NCBI RefSeq assembly: GCF_902167145.1
Contig: NC_050096.1
Coordinates: 80,224,683 to 80,288,682 of the forward strand
Direction of reading: 5' to 3'
From: Zea mays
Taxonomy: Eukaryota; Streptophyta; Magnoliopsida; Poales; Poaceae
DNA: 64,000 nucleotides
Each line of letters begins with the position of its first letter. Within the stretch, counting starts at the first letter, position 1. Under the pieces are notes generated by a model. The model was not told where the DNA came from. It ran no database searches and worked only from the letters and a program-made list of their open reading frames with translations. This document shows, in pieces, positions 24,787 through 36,053 of the stretch. The position numbers were made by a program, and so were the translations under genes.

Positions 24787-24800
24787 TTGGCGCCCACCTC
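24787..24800 (+). other. I primer binding site (candidate)
   Basis: ttggcgcccacctc follows the 5' LTR immediately. A tggcgcc-type site differs from the iMet-type site of the other elements. The priming tRNA is not certain from sequence alone. Confidence 0.6.
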
Positions 24801-24860
24801 CGGTGAACTCACTTCCACTCTGAGTTTTTTGAACACCTTCGGCGATCATAAACCTTCGTT

Positions 24861-26378
24861 ATGGCGCCGAAGAAGGCTTCAGCGACTGGGGCTGCAGCTC
24901 TGCAACCACTGGACCACAATCAGGAGACAGTCTCCCTGCGGGAGGCTCGAAGCCAGAAAAGGAAGGCTGTCAGCCCGACACCACCAGAGGACGAGATAGA
25001 TCAAGAAATCAGAGATATGGAGATGCTTCATCAACAAGTACAGAGGAAGAAAGAAAAGATGGCCAGGCTAGCTGAACTGCAGAGGCAGATAGACGAAGCC
25101 TCTGAAGAAGTTCGTCATCTTGCTCAGGATGAGCAACACCGAAGGCCTCAGCACCAAGACCTTCATCAGGAGGGTTTTCCCAACGAAGATGACTAGTATG
25201 ACAATTTCCATCATGGGAATTTCGTTTTTGATGATGCTTCTCCTCTGTCCGCTGAGCTGCAGGCTTCACCTTGGCCTCCGTCCTACAAGCCGCCTCAGCT
25301 TCCCGTATTTGATGGCCACTCAGACCCGAAGCAGTTTTTGATGAGCTACGAAGCAACAGTATCTTCGTATGGCGGCAATGCTTCAGTCATGGCCAAATCT
25401 TTCGTTATGGCTGTCAGAAGTGTTGCTCAAACCTGGTATTCCTCCCTTCGACCAGGGACGATCACTTCATGGCAGAAGCTGAAGGATTTGTTGTTAACCA
25501 GCTTTCAAGGATTTCAGACGAAGCCGGTCACTGCTCAGGCTCTGTTCCAGTGCACCCAGGATCACGAAGAATACCTTCAGGCGTATGTCCGAAGGTTCTT
25601 GCGTTTGAGGGCACAGGCACCAACGGTGCCCAATGAAATTGTCATCGAGGCCATGATCAAGGGGCTTCGGCCAGGACCGTCAGCTCAGTACTTCGCCAGG
25701 AAGCCTCCTCAAACTTTGGAGAAGCTGCTCCAGAAGATGGACGAGTACATTCGGGCCGATAATGATTTTCGCCAAAGAAGGGAGGAGGCTTTCAGGTTTT
25801 CTGAAATGACCAGGGGCTTCGGAGGGAGGTTTTACCCGAGGCACGTGAGATCAATTCATAACTCTACACAAAATGATGACAGAGGAAGCCAACAGCAAAG
25901 GCCACAATGCTCCTCACAGGCTTCGGGACAACAGCAAAGCTCCTTCCGACCACCAGCTCCAAGAGGCAGAGGCGCCAGGGGCTTTGGAGGAAGATTTGGC
26001 GATCAACCGAGAAGAATCTTTTGCTTATTCTGCGGTGAGAACAAAGGCCATACTACCAGGATGTGCCATGTTACTATTCAGAAGCAAAAGGAAATAGCTG
26101 AAGCAGCAACACAACAAGCTCAGCCGAAGCAGGTCATGCATACAGCTTCGTATCATTCGCCCTACATTCCAGAATATGTGGGCAATCATCCTGCAGTTTC
26201 TGTTGCTTCGGCGAGTCAGCCTCAAACTTCTTGGCAACAGCCTCCGCTTCCACCTCCGTTGCAACAAGGCCAGCAGCCAGAAGGGAGCCAGTATGCTCCA
26301 CACCAGAGGGACTTCAGAGAGCAGTCCGAAGCTCGTACAGTCAATAGCACTGTGCCAGAGTCAAAGCACATCTATTGA
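24861..26378 (+). pseudogene. I gag (one in-frame stop)
   Basis: Starts MAPKKASATG at 24861 and runs 505 codons, broken only by TAG at 25194-25196 (after FPNEDD); the frame is otherwise continuous. Order: a charged coiled coil (about residues 50-100), a capsid-like gag core (PVFDGHSDPKQFLMSYE, VAQTWYSSLRPGTITSWQKL, MIKGLRPGPSAQYF), an RGFGGR-rich segment, a zinc knuckle of unusual spacing CX2CX5HX4C (CLFCGENKGHTTRMC), and a Gln/Pro-rich tail. No protease follows. Role: particle protein; pol must be supplied in trans. The stop may have arisen after insertion, or may be bypassed. Confidence 0.88.
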
Positions 26379-27308
26379 CAAATATCCTACCTTAATAGCA
26401 ATCTTTTTCATTCAGTTTTATTTTCTGTAATAAAGGGCATTGTTTAGATTTCATGTAATTAGTTTCGTTGAATCCTAAAAGGAAAATATATTTTCTTCAC
26501 AGGCTTATGATAACAAAGAGGACCTTCGAACTATCGAAAATTCTTCGAAGCAACAAAAAGTCGTTCTAAGGAACGCAGAGTAAGTTTGCCGAAGTCACAA
26601 AAAGTCGTTCCAAAGGGAGCGCAGTGTAAGTTTTCTGCTCCAAAGTCGTTCCAAAGGGAATGCAGAGCATACAGCGAAAAGTCAACGCTGATACCGCCTA
26701 AGTAAAAGGCGAAGCGCGAAAAGTCAACGCGAATACCGCTGAAAGTAAAAGGCGAAGAAGCTCCTAAGGGAGGCTTACAGCGAAAAATAAACGCTGATTC
26801 CGCTGAAGTAAAAGGCGAAGAAGCTCCTAAGGGAGGCTTATAAAAGATTGTGTTTTATTGCAGGGATGCGTATGTATCTTCGGAATAAACATCATCTCAC
26901 ATGACATAACATCATCGCATCATTTCGCATAGCATAAGCATCATACATCATTTTGCACATGGCACAAGAGGTGGACACATTATCAATCTACAGAAGAACG
27001 CTTTGAAAAAAGGGAGAAATCATAGTCACAAAAAGATACATCATTGATCTTCGGAAGTGTAGCTTCGGAAAATATTTTCACGAAGCCTGGATATTATTCA
27101 TCAGAATATTGGATATTGTTGTGACAAAGAAAAATTCTTCTTCACGAAGCATGAAAAGAAGGGAAGGTGTTTTTTCGTCAAAGACTCAAAAGCGGTACGT
27201 GTAAAGTTTCATGCATCGTAAAGAATTGACTAACAAAAATAGGTATATTACATTTGGGGTTACAAAATGTTACAGTATATTACATTTCAGAAGTTTTCAC
27301 AAAAATAC
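26379..27308 (+). other. I spacer between gag and antisense gene
   Basis: No ORF supported on either strand. It contains the tandem repeats at 26559-26845 and an AT-rich stretch to the end of the antisense gene. It stands where protease, RT, RNase H and integrase would be in an autonomous relative. Confidence 0.75.
26559..26845. repeat. Degenerate tandem repeats in I spacer
   Basis: Two nested unit types: agtcgttccaaagggaacgcag-like units (26559-26665), then units of about 66 bp with cagcgaaaagtcaacgctga and gtaaaaggcgaagaagctcc (26675-26845). Each contains inverted motifs such as agcg ... cgct. Confidence 0.7.
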
Positions 27309-30300
27309 TTAATCCTCTCTCAAAACGACTTCTGCAGCCTCGTTCAGGAGCCGATTGACGACTTCGTCCATAATATCTTCAGCCATCTTTTTAATTTCGT
27401 CGTCTCCTTTCGGCTGAGGGCCCGAAGACGTTTTATCAGGATCTGAAGTAAGACAGGATACGGCTACATTGCTATTACAAATCGCAAACAAATCTTAAAG
27501 CCTAAAGATTACAACACAATAAAAACTATTAGTTAATACCTAATTGACCTTCGGCCTCTGCGCTCTTTTCAGCAGCCTCAGCTACTTCTCTAGCATCGTG
27601 AATGCCCTTTTCACTTCTTCGAATAATTTCTCCGGCCATTTCTCGGCCACCATTATCCCAGATATCGGTAAAAAATTTTCCACCAATTATACTAGCTTCG
27701 GCCGAAGGATCTCTTGCATCTTCAAAGGACAAAGCAGCTTCGGACTGTGCTAAAATTTTTACATGTTCGCAGCCCTTCTTCTCTAAGATGGTGGCAATCC
27801 CTCTGGCACCAGAGAAGGCACATATATCTCCTCGGCTATTTAAAATTTCTTCGAAGGCCTCAGCTTCGTGGTCAATCCATTCGATAGGACCTTCGGGATT
27901 GCCTCTCGTAAAGTTTTCTTCGCTTGAGAAGGCGCCAACCCTGGCGAAGCTAGCTTTTAACTTTTTAACACACTCTATAGATTTGTTATAACATCTCTTT
28001 TTGGACGAACGAAGCTCTTCAACAGTTATTTCTAGGTGATCGGCCCATTGGTCGCTGAGTTCTCGCTTTGTTTCTTCAAGTATGCGTTCTTCCTTGGCTC
28101 TGGCCAGTTGTTTCCGAAGATCTTCAATTTCCCGCTTCTGAGCTTCAGCTTGGCCTTTAAAAGCAGCTTCATCCTCCTTTATTTTATTTATCAATGAGTA
28201 CAACATTTTATCTTTTTCGAGACCTTCGTTCCTCAGTTCAATAACTTCGGAACGAAGGTTGCTCAGGGCTATAGAACACCCTTCGTCTTCAGCATCTTTT
28301 TGTGCCCTGAGGGCATTGCTGAGTATCAGGCCCTGCAAAGAGAAATATGTCTGCGTCAATAGGTTTAAACAAACGAAAAATTTTGAACTCAACAAAAAAT
28401 ACAAGGATTTCATTTGTCGCACCTTTAAGCTATTGTAAGCTAGGCTGTCGGCCAGATCGTTCTTTGACAGCACCGAAAGTCCGTCTTCTAAAGTTGGGAA
28501 TCCGAAGCTCCTGCTCATCTCCCGACAGACAGAAATTTCCTTGCTGTCGGGGAGACAATACAAGAAATCTTCTTCTCCACTGTCATTGAATATTAACGCC
28601 CCCTTTGGATATTTCAGTTTTTGGGCGTAGTGCTGGGCCTCTTGCTCTTCTTTTTCTGATAATTTTTTCCCCGAAGCATGACGAAGAATATAATCACGAA
28701 CTTTCGGGGATGCTTCGGGGGCAATGACACCGGTTTTTTCAACAAAAGTTGGCATTGTTATTTTTTCTGCCTCACTTTCCAAGGATTTTATCTTTGCAGG
28801 CTCTGAGGGCTCAGCTTCGGTTTCAGTCTCTTGCCCTGGAGCTCTAGAACCAGAAATTTCAGTTATTGTTTCAGGAATGACAGCAGCCCTCTTCGGAGGT
28901 GTGCTTGAAGATTTGATCATTTCCAGTACATCTAGCACATTAGCCATTCTCTTTCTTTTTGGAGTCACTGCTGGCATTTTTTGATTTTTTACTGTATCAA
29001 TGTTTGCTGCGGGACTCAAAACTTCTGATGTTTTGGATCCCTCAGTTGCTTCTTTTACCTCTTCCATTTTTTCTGTGGACGGCGCTTCGGCCTTCTCTTT
29101 CATTTCTGATAACAAAATCTTCGATTGTTCCAATTCTATCTTTGTTGGCACTTCGGCCGTTTCTGCGACTTCTGGCAGCAAGGTTGGCTCAGCTGGTTTT
29201 TCAGCTTCGGCGGCCGAAGGAGTTTCTCCGGTAAACTCAGGCACCGAAGCTGGTTCAATATAGCGCGACCGATGTGTGAGGACCTTTATCTTCTTTCTTT
29301 TCGGTTCTGGCTCGCTAGGAGCAATTGCAGCTTCTTCCTTTGCAGAGGTTGTGCTTTTTCTCTTCTGCCTTCGAATGGGATAGCAATAGTCAGGGTAGAC
29401 GAACCCGATTGCATCAAATACCCGATTCAGCCTTTTCTTTTTTCGGCCTCCGAAGGCTGCTGACATTGCAGTGTCTTCGGCCTTCGAATAAGCCCCAAGC
29501 AGTTCATCGCTTAAATTTTCAATACTTTTTAACCAGTCATCATCTGGCTCAACGAATTTATCTCCAAATTTAAAAGGGTACTTCAACCTGATAAGTCCAC
29601 CTTCGTCGGCCTCTTTTACGGTTTCTTGTGGCATTTCCCAATTCTCCGCAAGCGGCCATACCCTGAAGGCAATATGCTCTTGTACTAAGTCTCTTGTCCC
29701 AATGAAAGAACAGACTGCGCCGAAGGCCCTCTGGCATTCTTCGGCAACTTCATTCATTTCAACCTTCGGCCTTCGAAGGCCGAAGCTTTGCCAAATAGGG
29801 CGCATAATTATACCTTTGATATCTTCTCGTATTGTCAGATCACTCTTCACATAGAACCATTCTGTCATCCAGTCTCCGGGCCATCTTTTCCGAAAGGTTG
29901 GCACGGGGCAGCTTGACCCGGACCGAGAAACAAAACTGTAGCAGCCAAAATTGTTGTGATACTGTTCCTTACCCCAATGTTTTGTTTCATATGATAATTC
30001 ATGTATATTGCAAAAGCTTTTTGCGTCAGGCTTCAGACCTTGGCTTCTCACGGCCCACGCGAAGATATTCAGCTTTATAATTGCCTCGGGGGTAAGTTGA
30101 TGGAGATAGATTTCGAATATTTTCAGCACCTCCACAATGAAGCTGCTCAAAGGAAATCGCAGCCCAGCTTTCAAAAAGCTTCGGTACACTACGACTTCAT
30201 TCTCTTCAGGGTGGGGGCAAGTTTTCTCCCCTTCGTCGGCCCTCACAATGGACAAATCCCGAAAATACCTTCCTCTCATGTTGATAAGATGATTCTCTTT

Positions 30301-30549
30301 GATAGTTGATTTACCATAAACTGAATGGCTTGGTCGCCATGGACGATCTTCGGAGTCTTCACCACCACTGTCCACATCATAGCTGTCACTGTCACCAGTA
30401 TCCTCAGACAAACCTTCCAGAATCTCCTTGGTGATTTTTTCTGTGTTGGTCTTTGACATCGCTATAAGAAACCCCAAATTTTTCTTTTCGTCGAGGCTCA
30501 GCTTCGTCTCAGCAGCAGTCTTCTTATCTTCGGACATCTTCGGAGACAC
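27309..30549 (-). CDS. Antisense gene of element I, three predicted exons
   Basis: Opposite to gag. The uninterrupted frame 30549-27529 is 1006 codons. Two GT-AG introns are evident: 28333-28422 (90 nt, in frame; acceptor tttctctttgcag) and 27443-27548 (acceptor cttacttcag), the latter leading to a last exon ending VVNRLLNEAAEVVLRED. Spliced product about 1014 residues. Residues about 125-330 (FLKAGLRFPLSSFIVEVL ... RVWPLAENWEM) resemble the plant putative gypsy-type transposon family PF04195. Then comes a basic segment (GRKKKRLNRV, KRKKIKV; possible nuclear signals), a long Glu/Ser/Pro-rich linker, and a coiled coil after the first intron. A TATA box lies upstream at 30679-30688. Function unknown; domain match from memory. 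Confidence 0.8.
27443..27548 (-). other. Predicted intron 2 of antisense gene
   Basis: 106 nt on the minus strand. The donor follows gccgaag and starts gtcaattagg; the T-rich acceptor is cttacttcag. Removing it bypasses the stop at 27529 and joins in frame to a conserved-looking acidic tail. Confidence 0.65.
28333..28422 (-). other. Predicted intron 1 of antisense gene
   Basis: 90 nt, AT-rich, from gtgcgacaaa to tctctttgcag on the minus strand. It is a multiple of three without a stop, so it is hidden in the ORF. The peptide it would encode (LYFLLSSKFFVCLNLL) is hydrophobic and unlike the charged flanks, which supports an intron. Confidence 0.65.
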
Positions 30550-30678
30550 TAAAAAACTATTTTTAAAGCCAAAGCTTCAAAACTAAAAGCTTAGCAAATC
30601 GTAGTACACAAGAGCTAAAAATTGAGTGAGCGGGAGCAGTTGGCCAGAGAGCGTGTCAAATGCGTTTGCGGTATGGCC

Positions 30679-30688
30679 GTATTTATAC
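30679..30688 (-). promoter_or_regulatory. TATA box of antisense gene
   Basis: Minus-strand gtataaatac lies 130 bp upstream of the antisense ATG (30547-30549), at a spacing that leaves a leader of about 100 nt. It is separate from the LTR promoters, which drive the opposite strand. Confidence 0.55.
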
Positions 30689-30828
30689 GCCGAGTGCGTT
30701 GAAAATTAAAAGACCCCGCTTGTCAGTGAATATTGCTATTCTAGCAAAGGGAAGGTGTTTTTTCGGACCTTCGGCGTAAAGCCTTCGTCCAGGTCGCAAT
30801 CTAAATTTATTATTTTGAACAAATTAAT

Positions 30829-30843
30829 ATTGCGAGGGGCTAC
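30829..30843 (+). other. I polypurine tract
   Basis: attgcgaggggctac directly precedes the 3' LTR. Confidence 0.7.
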
Positions 30844-31486
30844 TGTTGGGGACCTTCGGCATCCGAAGGTCCTCAAAAACAGGATTTAATAGTGTTTCTG
30901 GAGTATAATATGTGAACAGGTATCTTCGGACTCAAGTCAGGCATTACAGTAGACCAGAATAATACGAAGGTTGGTGAACCGCCGAAGGTGTAAGCAGGAA
31001 AGCTTCGGCGTGACAGCAGCAGATGAAACCGACTTAAAGATGAAAAGGCTATTTAGACCTCGACAGATTACTATAGAATTATTATCGAGTGTAAAGGGCA
31101 TTAATGTAATTTTGCACGGGCTGCGTCCCGTGCCTATAAATAGGTGAACAGTAGCCCCGTACTGTTCACGCTGACTTGGCATTCGCTTTTTGCGTCACGC
31201 TTGTACTGTCATCTCCTTCCAATTGAAGGTACACTTGTAATTCAATGATATTTCTGTTTATGCCTGATAATAATATGTAATTGTTCATGTTGTCTTTCAT
31301 ATTCTTTATATTTCATCCTACGTCATTATTTAATGAGTTTATGAAGGTACGTCCTTCATAACCTTCGTCCATAAACCATTATATCCTAAGGGAAATAATG
31401 CTTCGAAGGACGAAGGACTTTAACGATGAACATTCTCTATGTTGCCTTGTTCTTAACCCATAGCACTTGAGAACAAGTCCCCAACA
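30844..31486 (+). repeat. I 3' LTR (643 bp)
   Basis: Same length as the 5' LTR and 4 substitutions apart. TATA box at 31135-31142. It ends ccccaaca before the target duplication agggt. Confidence 0.97.
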
Positions 31487-33576
31487 AGGGTTTTTCTAAG
31501 TTTTCCTTGTTTTCTCAAAATAAAAGGTATCCCAATTATTTTATACTAAACTAGAGTGTAATAAATTTTTCTAGTGAACTATACTGAATAAATAGACTAA
31601 CAAAAATATGGAGGCTCCCTGATTCTTTATTTAATTTATCTTTCCTATTTTCTTTAACCTTAAGCACAAAGCAAAATAAATGGTAAACTCTACCTTAATG
31701 GGATGTACAGAGGGGTGTAGCATTTTTAAATGGGTCAGTAGGTGGTCATGTACTTCTCCAAATTTTCTTAACCTCAGTTAAATAGTGCAACTATTTTTCT
31801 TCCTATTATTCATCTTTTGGCCAAATCAGTATTAATTCAGAACCTTATAGTTTTCTGTAGCACAAAGGGATTTTATATTTTTCTTCAGTAGTTTACATTA
31901 TTTAAGATCTGACAAAATTGGTTTGACTCAATTTGGATGAGTACAACAGAAGATATGAATTATTCAAGTTCTGTTTAAATTTTAAATCAGATTTATTAAA
32001 AGGTTTCCTGGAAAACCACTTTGCACCGAAGTCCTCGGGTTATTTCCAAACTAACTCTCTCAGTTATACCCTCGCGCTACTATTCATCCGAGTCACTGAC
32101 ATTGCGCATAACCCCCCGAACCTAACCGAAATCTAACCCGCGCTCCTTGGCTGGCTTAAACAGTACCCGCGGCATACATTACAGCGACGAGGCTTACCAG
32201 CGGCAGTAGAGCTCCGGCGGGGTGGTCAGTGACGTTGGGGAGGTCACGACGGTCACGTCGGTATGCTGGTCGGCGTCGGAGGTGGTCAGAGCTACCCTGG
32301 CCACGAGCACACGCGGCGGAGGTCGTCGGCGGCGGGTGTGCCGGCCAAACTACGGCGGCCTGGTTCAATCCAATGGCACGGTGAGCTTCACGGGGTGACG
32401 TAGAGGCCGTGTGCAAAAGGAATCAAAGAATGGCGCAGAGGATTACCCGGTCTATGCTCGCCGGCGGTCGGTTGGAGTCCGGCGACCGTGGACTGGCCTC
32501 TCCGGTGAAACAAACTTCGATTCCTCGCTCGGGGAGCTTCACCGGGGTGTGCACAGTCTTCTCCGAGGGCTGGACAGGGCTGGGAAAGGTTCGGCTGGCC
32601 GGTCTACGGTGGCAGGGGGATCGGGCGGCCGTGGACACGCCGCGCAAGGGCAAACGCCGGCGGGTTTGGGCTCCGGTGAGGTCGAGCGTGTGCGGAAGGG
32701 TACGGTCGACGCCTGAGGGTGATTTATAGGCGCGGGCACGAGGAGGGGTCATGGGCGTGGCTTGGCGTGGCGCGGGGCACGCGAGGGCGCGCGCGGGCGT
32801 GCTCTGGCGCGCGCAGAGCGCATCGAACACGTGGAGGTGTTCTTCTGCCCATGTTCAAAAGCTTGCTGAGATCGAATACGTGCGAATCTTGGCAAAAATC
32901 CGGCGCAGACCTCTTCCTGGCACCTATGGCTATCTCTTGTATGTGAGTTCCAAGGGAAGATAAGCCCTAGGTCAGAAGATATGCGGACGCCAAATCTGGC
33001 TTGTCTCCCTGTCCGCTGCGCGACAAAAGTGATGCCAAGACATGTCAAACGTCAAGGGCTCGGTCTCAACTTTTTCCAGGGGGTGCCTTAGGTGGTATGC
33101 CACATTTTTGGTATAGAACTTAGGTGGTTTTGGTGCCATCTTCAAGGTGAACACGGTGGATCTTTAGATTAGGTGTAGATTTTGATTTAGAGAGAATTAG
33201 AGAGCTCTAGCTCTTTCTCTACTTAAAGAATGGATTTGGGGTTTCTCAAGGGGTCTTTTTGCAATATTTGCTGATTAATATGTTACTTAACTTTTGCCAA
33301 AGGTTAGGTCATGATTTGCACATTGCTTAATCTCTCCCCGCCCTTCAACCATGGTTTTAGTAGATAGAGGTTCAAGAGAGGTCCAGGGTTTACTCCCTAC
33401 TTGCCCAAGGTGGTAAGTGCACAAAAGCTTGAGTAATGCTTTTAGGTCATTAACATTCTTGGTTAATACATGGTCTCCAAGATTCTTATGCTCTTCTCCT
33501 TAAGTTCCTTCCACATGTGATGACAGTCATTAGTGCATAGAGGTGCCATAGCCATGGTAACACTTGGGGTGTTACA

Positions 33577-33592
33577 GCCCTCCCCCCTTAAA
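33577..33592 (-). other. B polypurine tract
   Basis: Minus strand ctttaaggggggaggg-type purine run directly before the LTR start tgtaacac. Confidence 0.75.
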
Positions 33593-33827
33593 GGAATCTC
33601 GTCCCAAGATTTTAGGTAGAGTCCTCAGGAGGGTGCCATGAAGGTGTGCTGGTGTGCGGTTTCTGCTTTCCTTTAAGTTTCTCTAGTTAACTGTTCTTCG
33701 AATGTCATCCCCTTTGCAACTTCAGAAGGAAGTCCTTTTTAAGTTAAGATCCCAACTTAGACTACCCTTATCATCTAGATTTTTCTTATATTTGGATTCA
33801 AAGGGCAGGTGGGGGTGGGGTTTTGGG

Positions 33828-36053
33828 TTACGTACCGACTCCTTTGGGCAGAAAGTCGAGGAAGCGAGAGCGTAGGAAATCCTCAGTCTCCCATGTAGCT
33901 TCTTCTACTGAATGGTGGCTCCACTGCACCTTATACATTCTGATCGATTTGGCCCGCGTTGATCTCTCTTTCTGATCCAATACCTTGACAGGGTACTCTT
34001 GATAGGACAGGTCTGGTTCTATCTCAATTTCTGGTTCAGGTAGTACTTTAGTGGGTAAGCGGACACATTTCCGCAGCTGAGATACATGGAACACATCATG
34101 AATAGCTGACATGCTGGGTGGCAGCTTCAATTGATATGCTACAGGTCCACAAGTCTCCTTGATCTCGTAGGGTCCAATGTAGCGAGGAGCTAACTTGCCC
34201 TTGATTCCAAATCTCTGGACACCTTTAGTGGGTGACACCTTAAGATAAACATGGTCTCCCACTTCAAACTGTAGAGGCTTCCTTCTCTTGTCATGATAGC
34301 TCTTTTGCTTGGCCTGAGCAGCTTCTAAGTTCTTCTTGATGACTCTGACCTTTTCCTCTGCTTCCAGTACCAAATCTGGCCCAAATATTTCCCTCTCTCC
34401 TGCTTGAGACCAATTCAGCGGGGTTCTACATCTTCTCCCATATAAGGCCTCAAAAGGTGCCATCTTCAGGCTAGACTGATAACTGTTATTATAAGAAAAC
34501 TCTGCCAACGAAAGACACTTGTCCCAATCCTTTCCATAATGTAGCACACATGCCCTCAACATGTCTTCCAAAATCTGATTTACCCTTTCAGTCTGGCCAT
34601 CTGTTTGGGGATGGTATGCTGAGCTTCGTATTACATGGGTCCCAAGTGATTCCTGCAATTGTTCCCAAAATCGTGCCACAAATGGTGCCCCTCTGTCTGA
34701 GACTATAGTCCTTAGTACACCATGCAAACAGACTATCTGGTCAATGTAGATTTCCGCATACTTCTCCGTCCTATGGGTGGTGTGTACAGGCAAGAAATGA
34801 GCTAACTTGGTCAATCTGTCCACAATGACCCAAATGGAATCGTGGTGCCGGGAGGTATTGGGCAATCCCACGATAAAGTCCATGCAAATGTCCTCCCATT
34901 TCCAAGATGGTATGGGAAGGGGTTGCAAAGGGCCTGCTGCCTTCAAATGACTGGCTTTAATCCTTTGGCAGGTGTCACACTCGGATATGTACTTGGCAAT
35001 TTCCCTCTTCATTCTGGTCCACCAGTATAAGGATCTGAGATCATGGTACATCTTGTTGCTGCCAGGGTGCATGGAGAATTTTGAAAGGTGAGCTTCATCC
35101 AATATCTTCTTTCTGAGCTCCGGGTTCTTAGGAACAACCAATCGATCTCCAAACCATAGAATTCCCTTGCTATCCTGACAAAAACACTTGTACTTCTCTG
35201 CCTTCTGCTTGATCATGTCTTTGATAATCTGAACACCCTTATCTTCAATCTGTGCCTGGACTATTTGCTCTTGTAGGGTGGGCTCCACCGAGATATAATT
35301 TAAATCACCAGAAGGCACAACTTCCAGACTCAGCTTGCATAATTCATCACACAGGGTGGTAATTCTCGCATCCATGCTCATACAATTGCACTGGGCCTTT
35401 CTGCTCAAGGCATCTGCCACAACATTGGCCTTGCCGGGATGGTAGTGCACCTCCAAATCATAGTCCTTGATTAGTTCTAACCATCTCCTCTGCCTCATGT
35501 TCAGATCTGCCAGAGTGAAAATGTATTTGAGGCTCTTGTGATCAGTGTAAATGTTACAGTGAGCTCCCATCAAGTTGTGTCTCCATATTTTGAGAGCATG
35601 AACCACGGCTGCTAACTCTAGGTCATGTGTAGGGTAGTTCTGCTCATGGGGTCTGAGTGCTCGGGAGGCATAAGCAATTACTCTGTTGTCTTGCATTAAT
35701 ACACATCCCAATCCTATAACAGAAGCATCACAATAGACTTCGAAGGGCTTGGTGTTATCAAGTTGAGCCAGCACTGGGGCTGTTGTCAAATGCTGCCTTA
35801 GAGTATGAAAAGCATCTTTGCACTTCTGGCTCCAATCATATTTGGCTCCCTTCTTCAATAACTCAGTCATTGGCTTGGCAATTCTGGGGAAATCCGGAAT
35901 AAATCGTCGATAATACCCTGCCAATCCCAGAAAACTCCGAATCTGCCTCATTGTAGTCGGGGGTTTCCAATCCATTACCTCTTGTACCTTCTCAGGATCA
36001 ACAGATATCCCATCCTGAGAAATTGTGTGACCTAAGAATTTAATCTCCTTCAG
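33828..36053 (-). pseudogene. B RNase H, integrase and chromodomain
   Basis: A 715-codon open block (35975-33828), in frame with RT upstream and separated from it by a TGA at 36054-36056. Order: RT connection (RSFLGLAGYYRRFIPDF), RNase H ([40 protein letters not shown]), integrase HHCC (HPGSNKMYHDLRSLYWW ... CDTCQRIK), catalytic contexts MDFIVGLP, IVSDRGAPF and HPQTDGQTERVNQ, GPY/F-like KLAPRYIGPYE, and a C-terminal chromodomain-like tail (MYKVQWSHHSVEEATWETEDF). Chromodomains of this clade are thought to steer integration to heterochromatin. The block itself is undamaged. Confidence 0.93.

Larger units (their letters stand above)
24144..31486 (+). mobile_element. Non-autonomous gypsy element I (Zeon-like) with antisense gene
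   Basis: 7343 bp, with 643-bp LTRs (24144-24786 and 30844-31486) that differ at 4 positions, starting tgttgggg and ending ccccaaca. The target duplication agggt is at 24139-24143 and 31487-31491, and the empty site is visible in the B 5' LTR near 42000. The interior has gag on the plus strand, no protease/RT/integrase, a repeat-bearing spacer, and a long gene on the opposite strand. Length, LTR size and absence of pol agree with what I recall of maize Zeon-1; this family name needs an alignment. Confidence 0.96.
21897..33576 (-). repeat. B 3' LTR (about 4.3 kb, plus 7.35-kb insertion of I)
   Basis: 21897-24143 and 31487-33576 align with 39826-44080. The terminal inverted repeat gtaacac/gtgttac is at 33557-33575. 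The TATA box is on the minus strand at 32722-32728, within a GC-rich island (about 32150-32850). About 70 bp near 22547-22620 are absent from the partner LTR and are flanked by short agca repeats, which looks like a deletion in the partner. ORFs in the GC island are non-coding noise. Confidence 0.93.

Noticed and set aside
28347..30309. Plus-strand ORFs of 80-129 codons over the antisense gene
   Set aside because: Shadow frames of the minus-strand ORF; no motifs.
32156..33154. ORFs in the GC island of the B LTR (also 42669-43645)
   Set aside because: The two LTR copies give ORFs of different extent and frame, which is not expected of a kept protein. They are regulatory or leader sequence.
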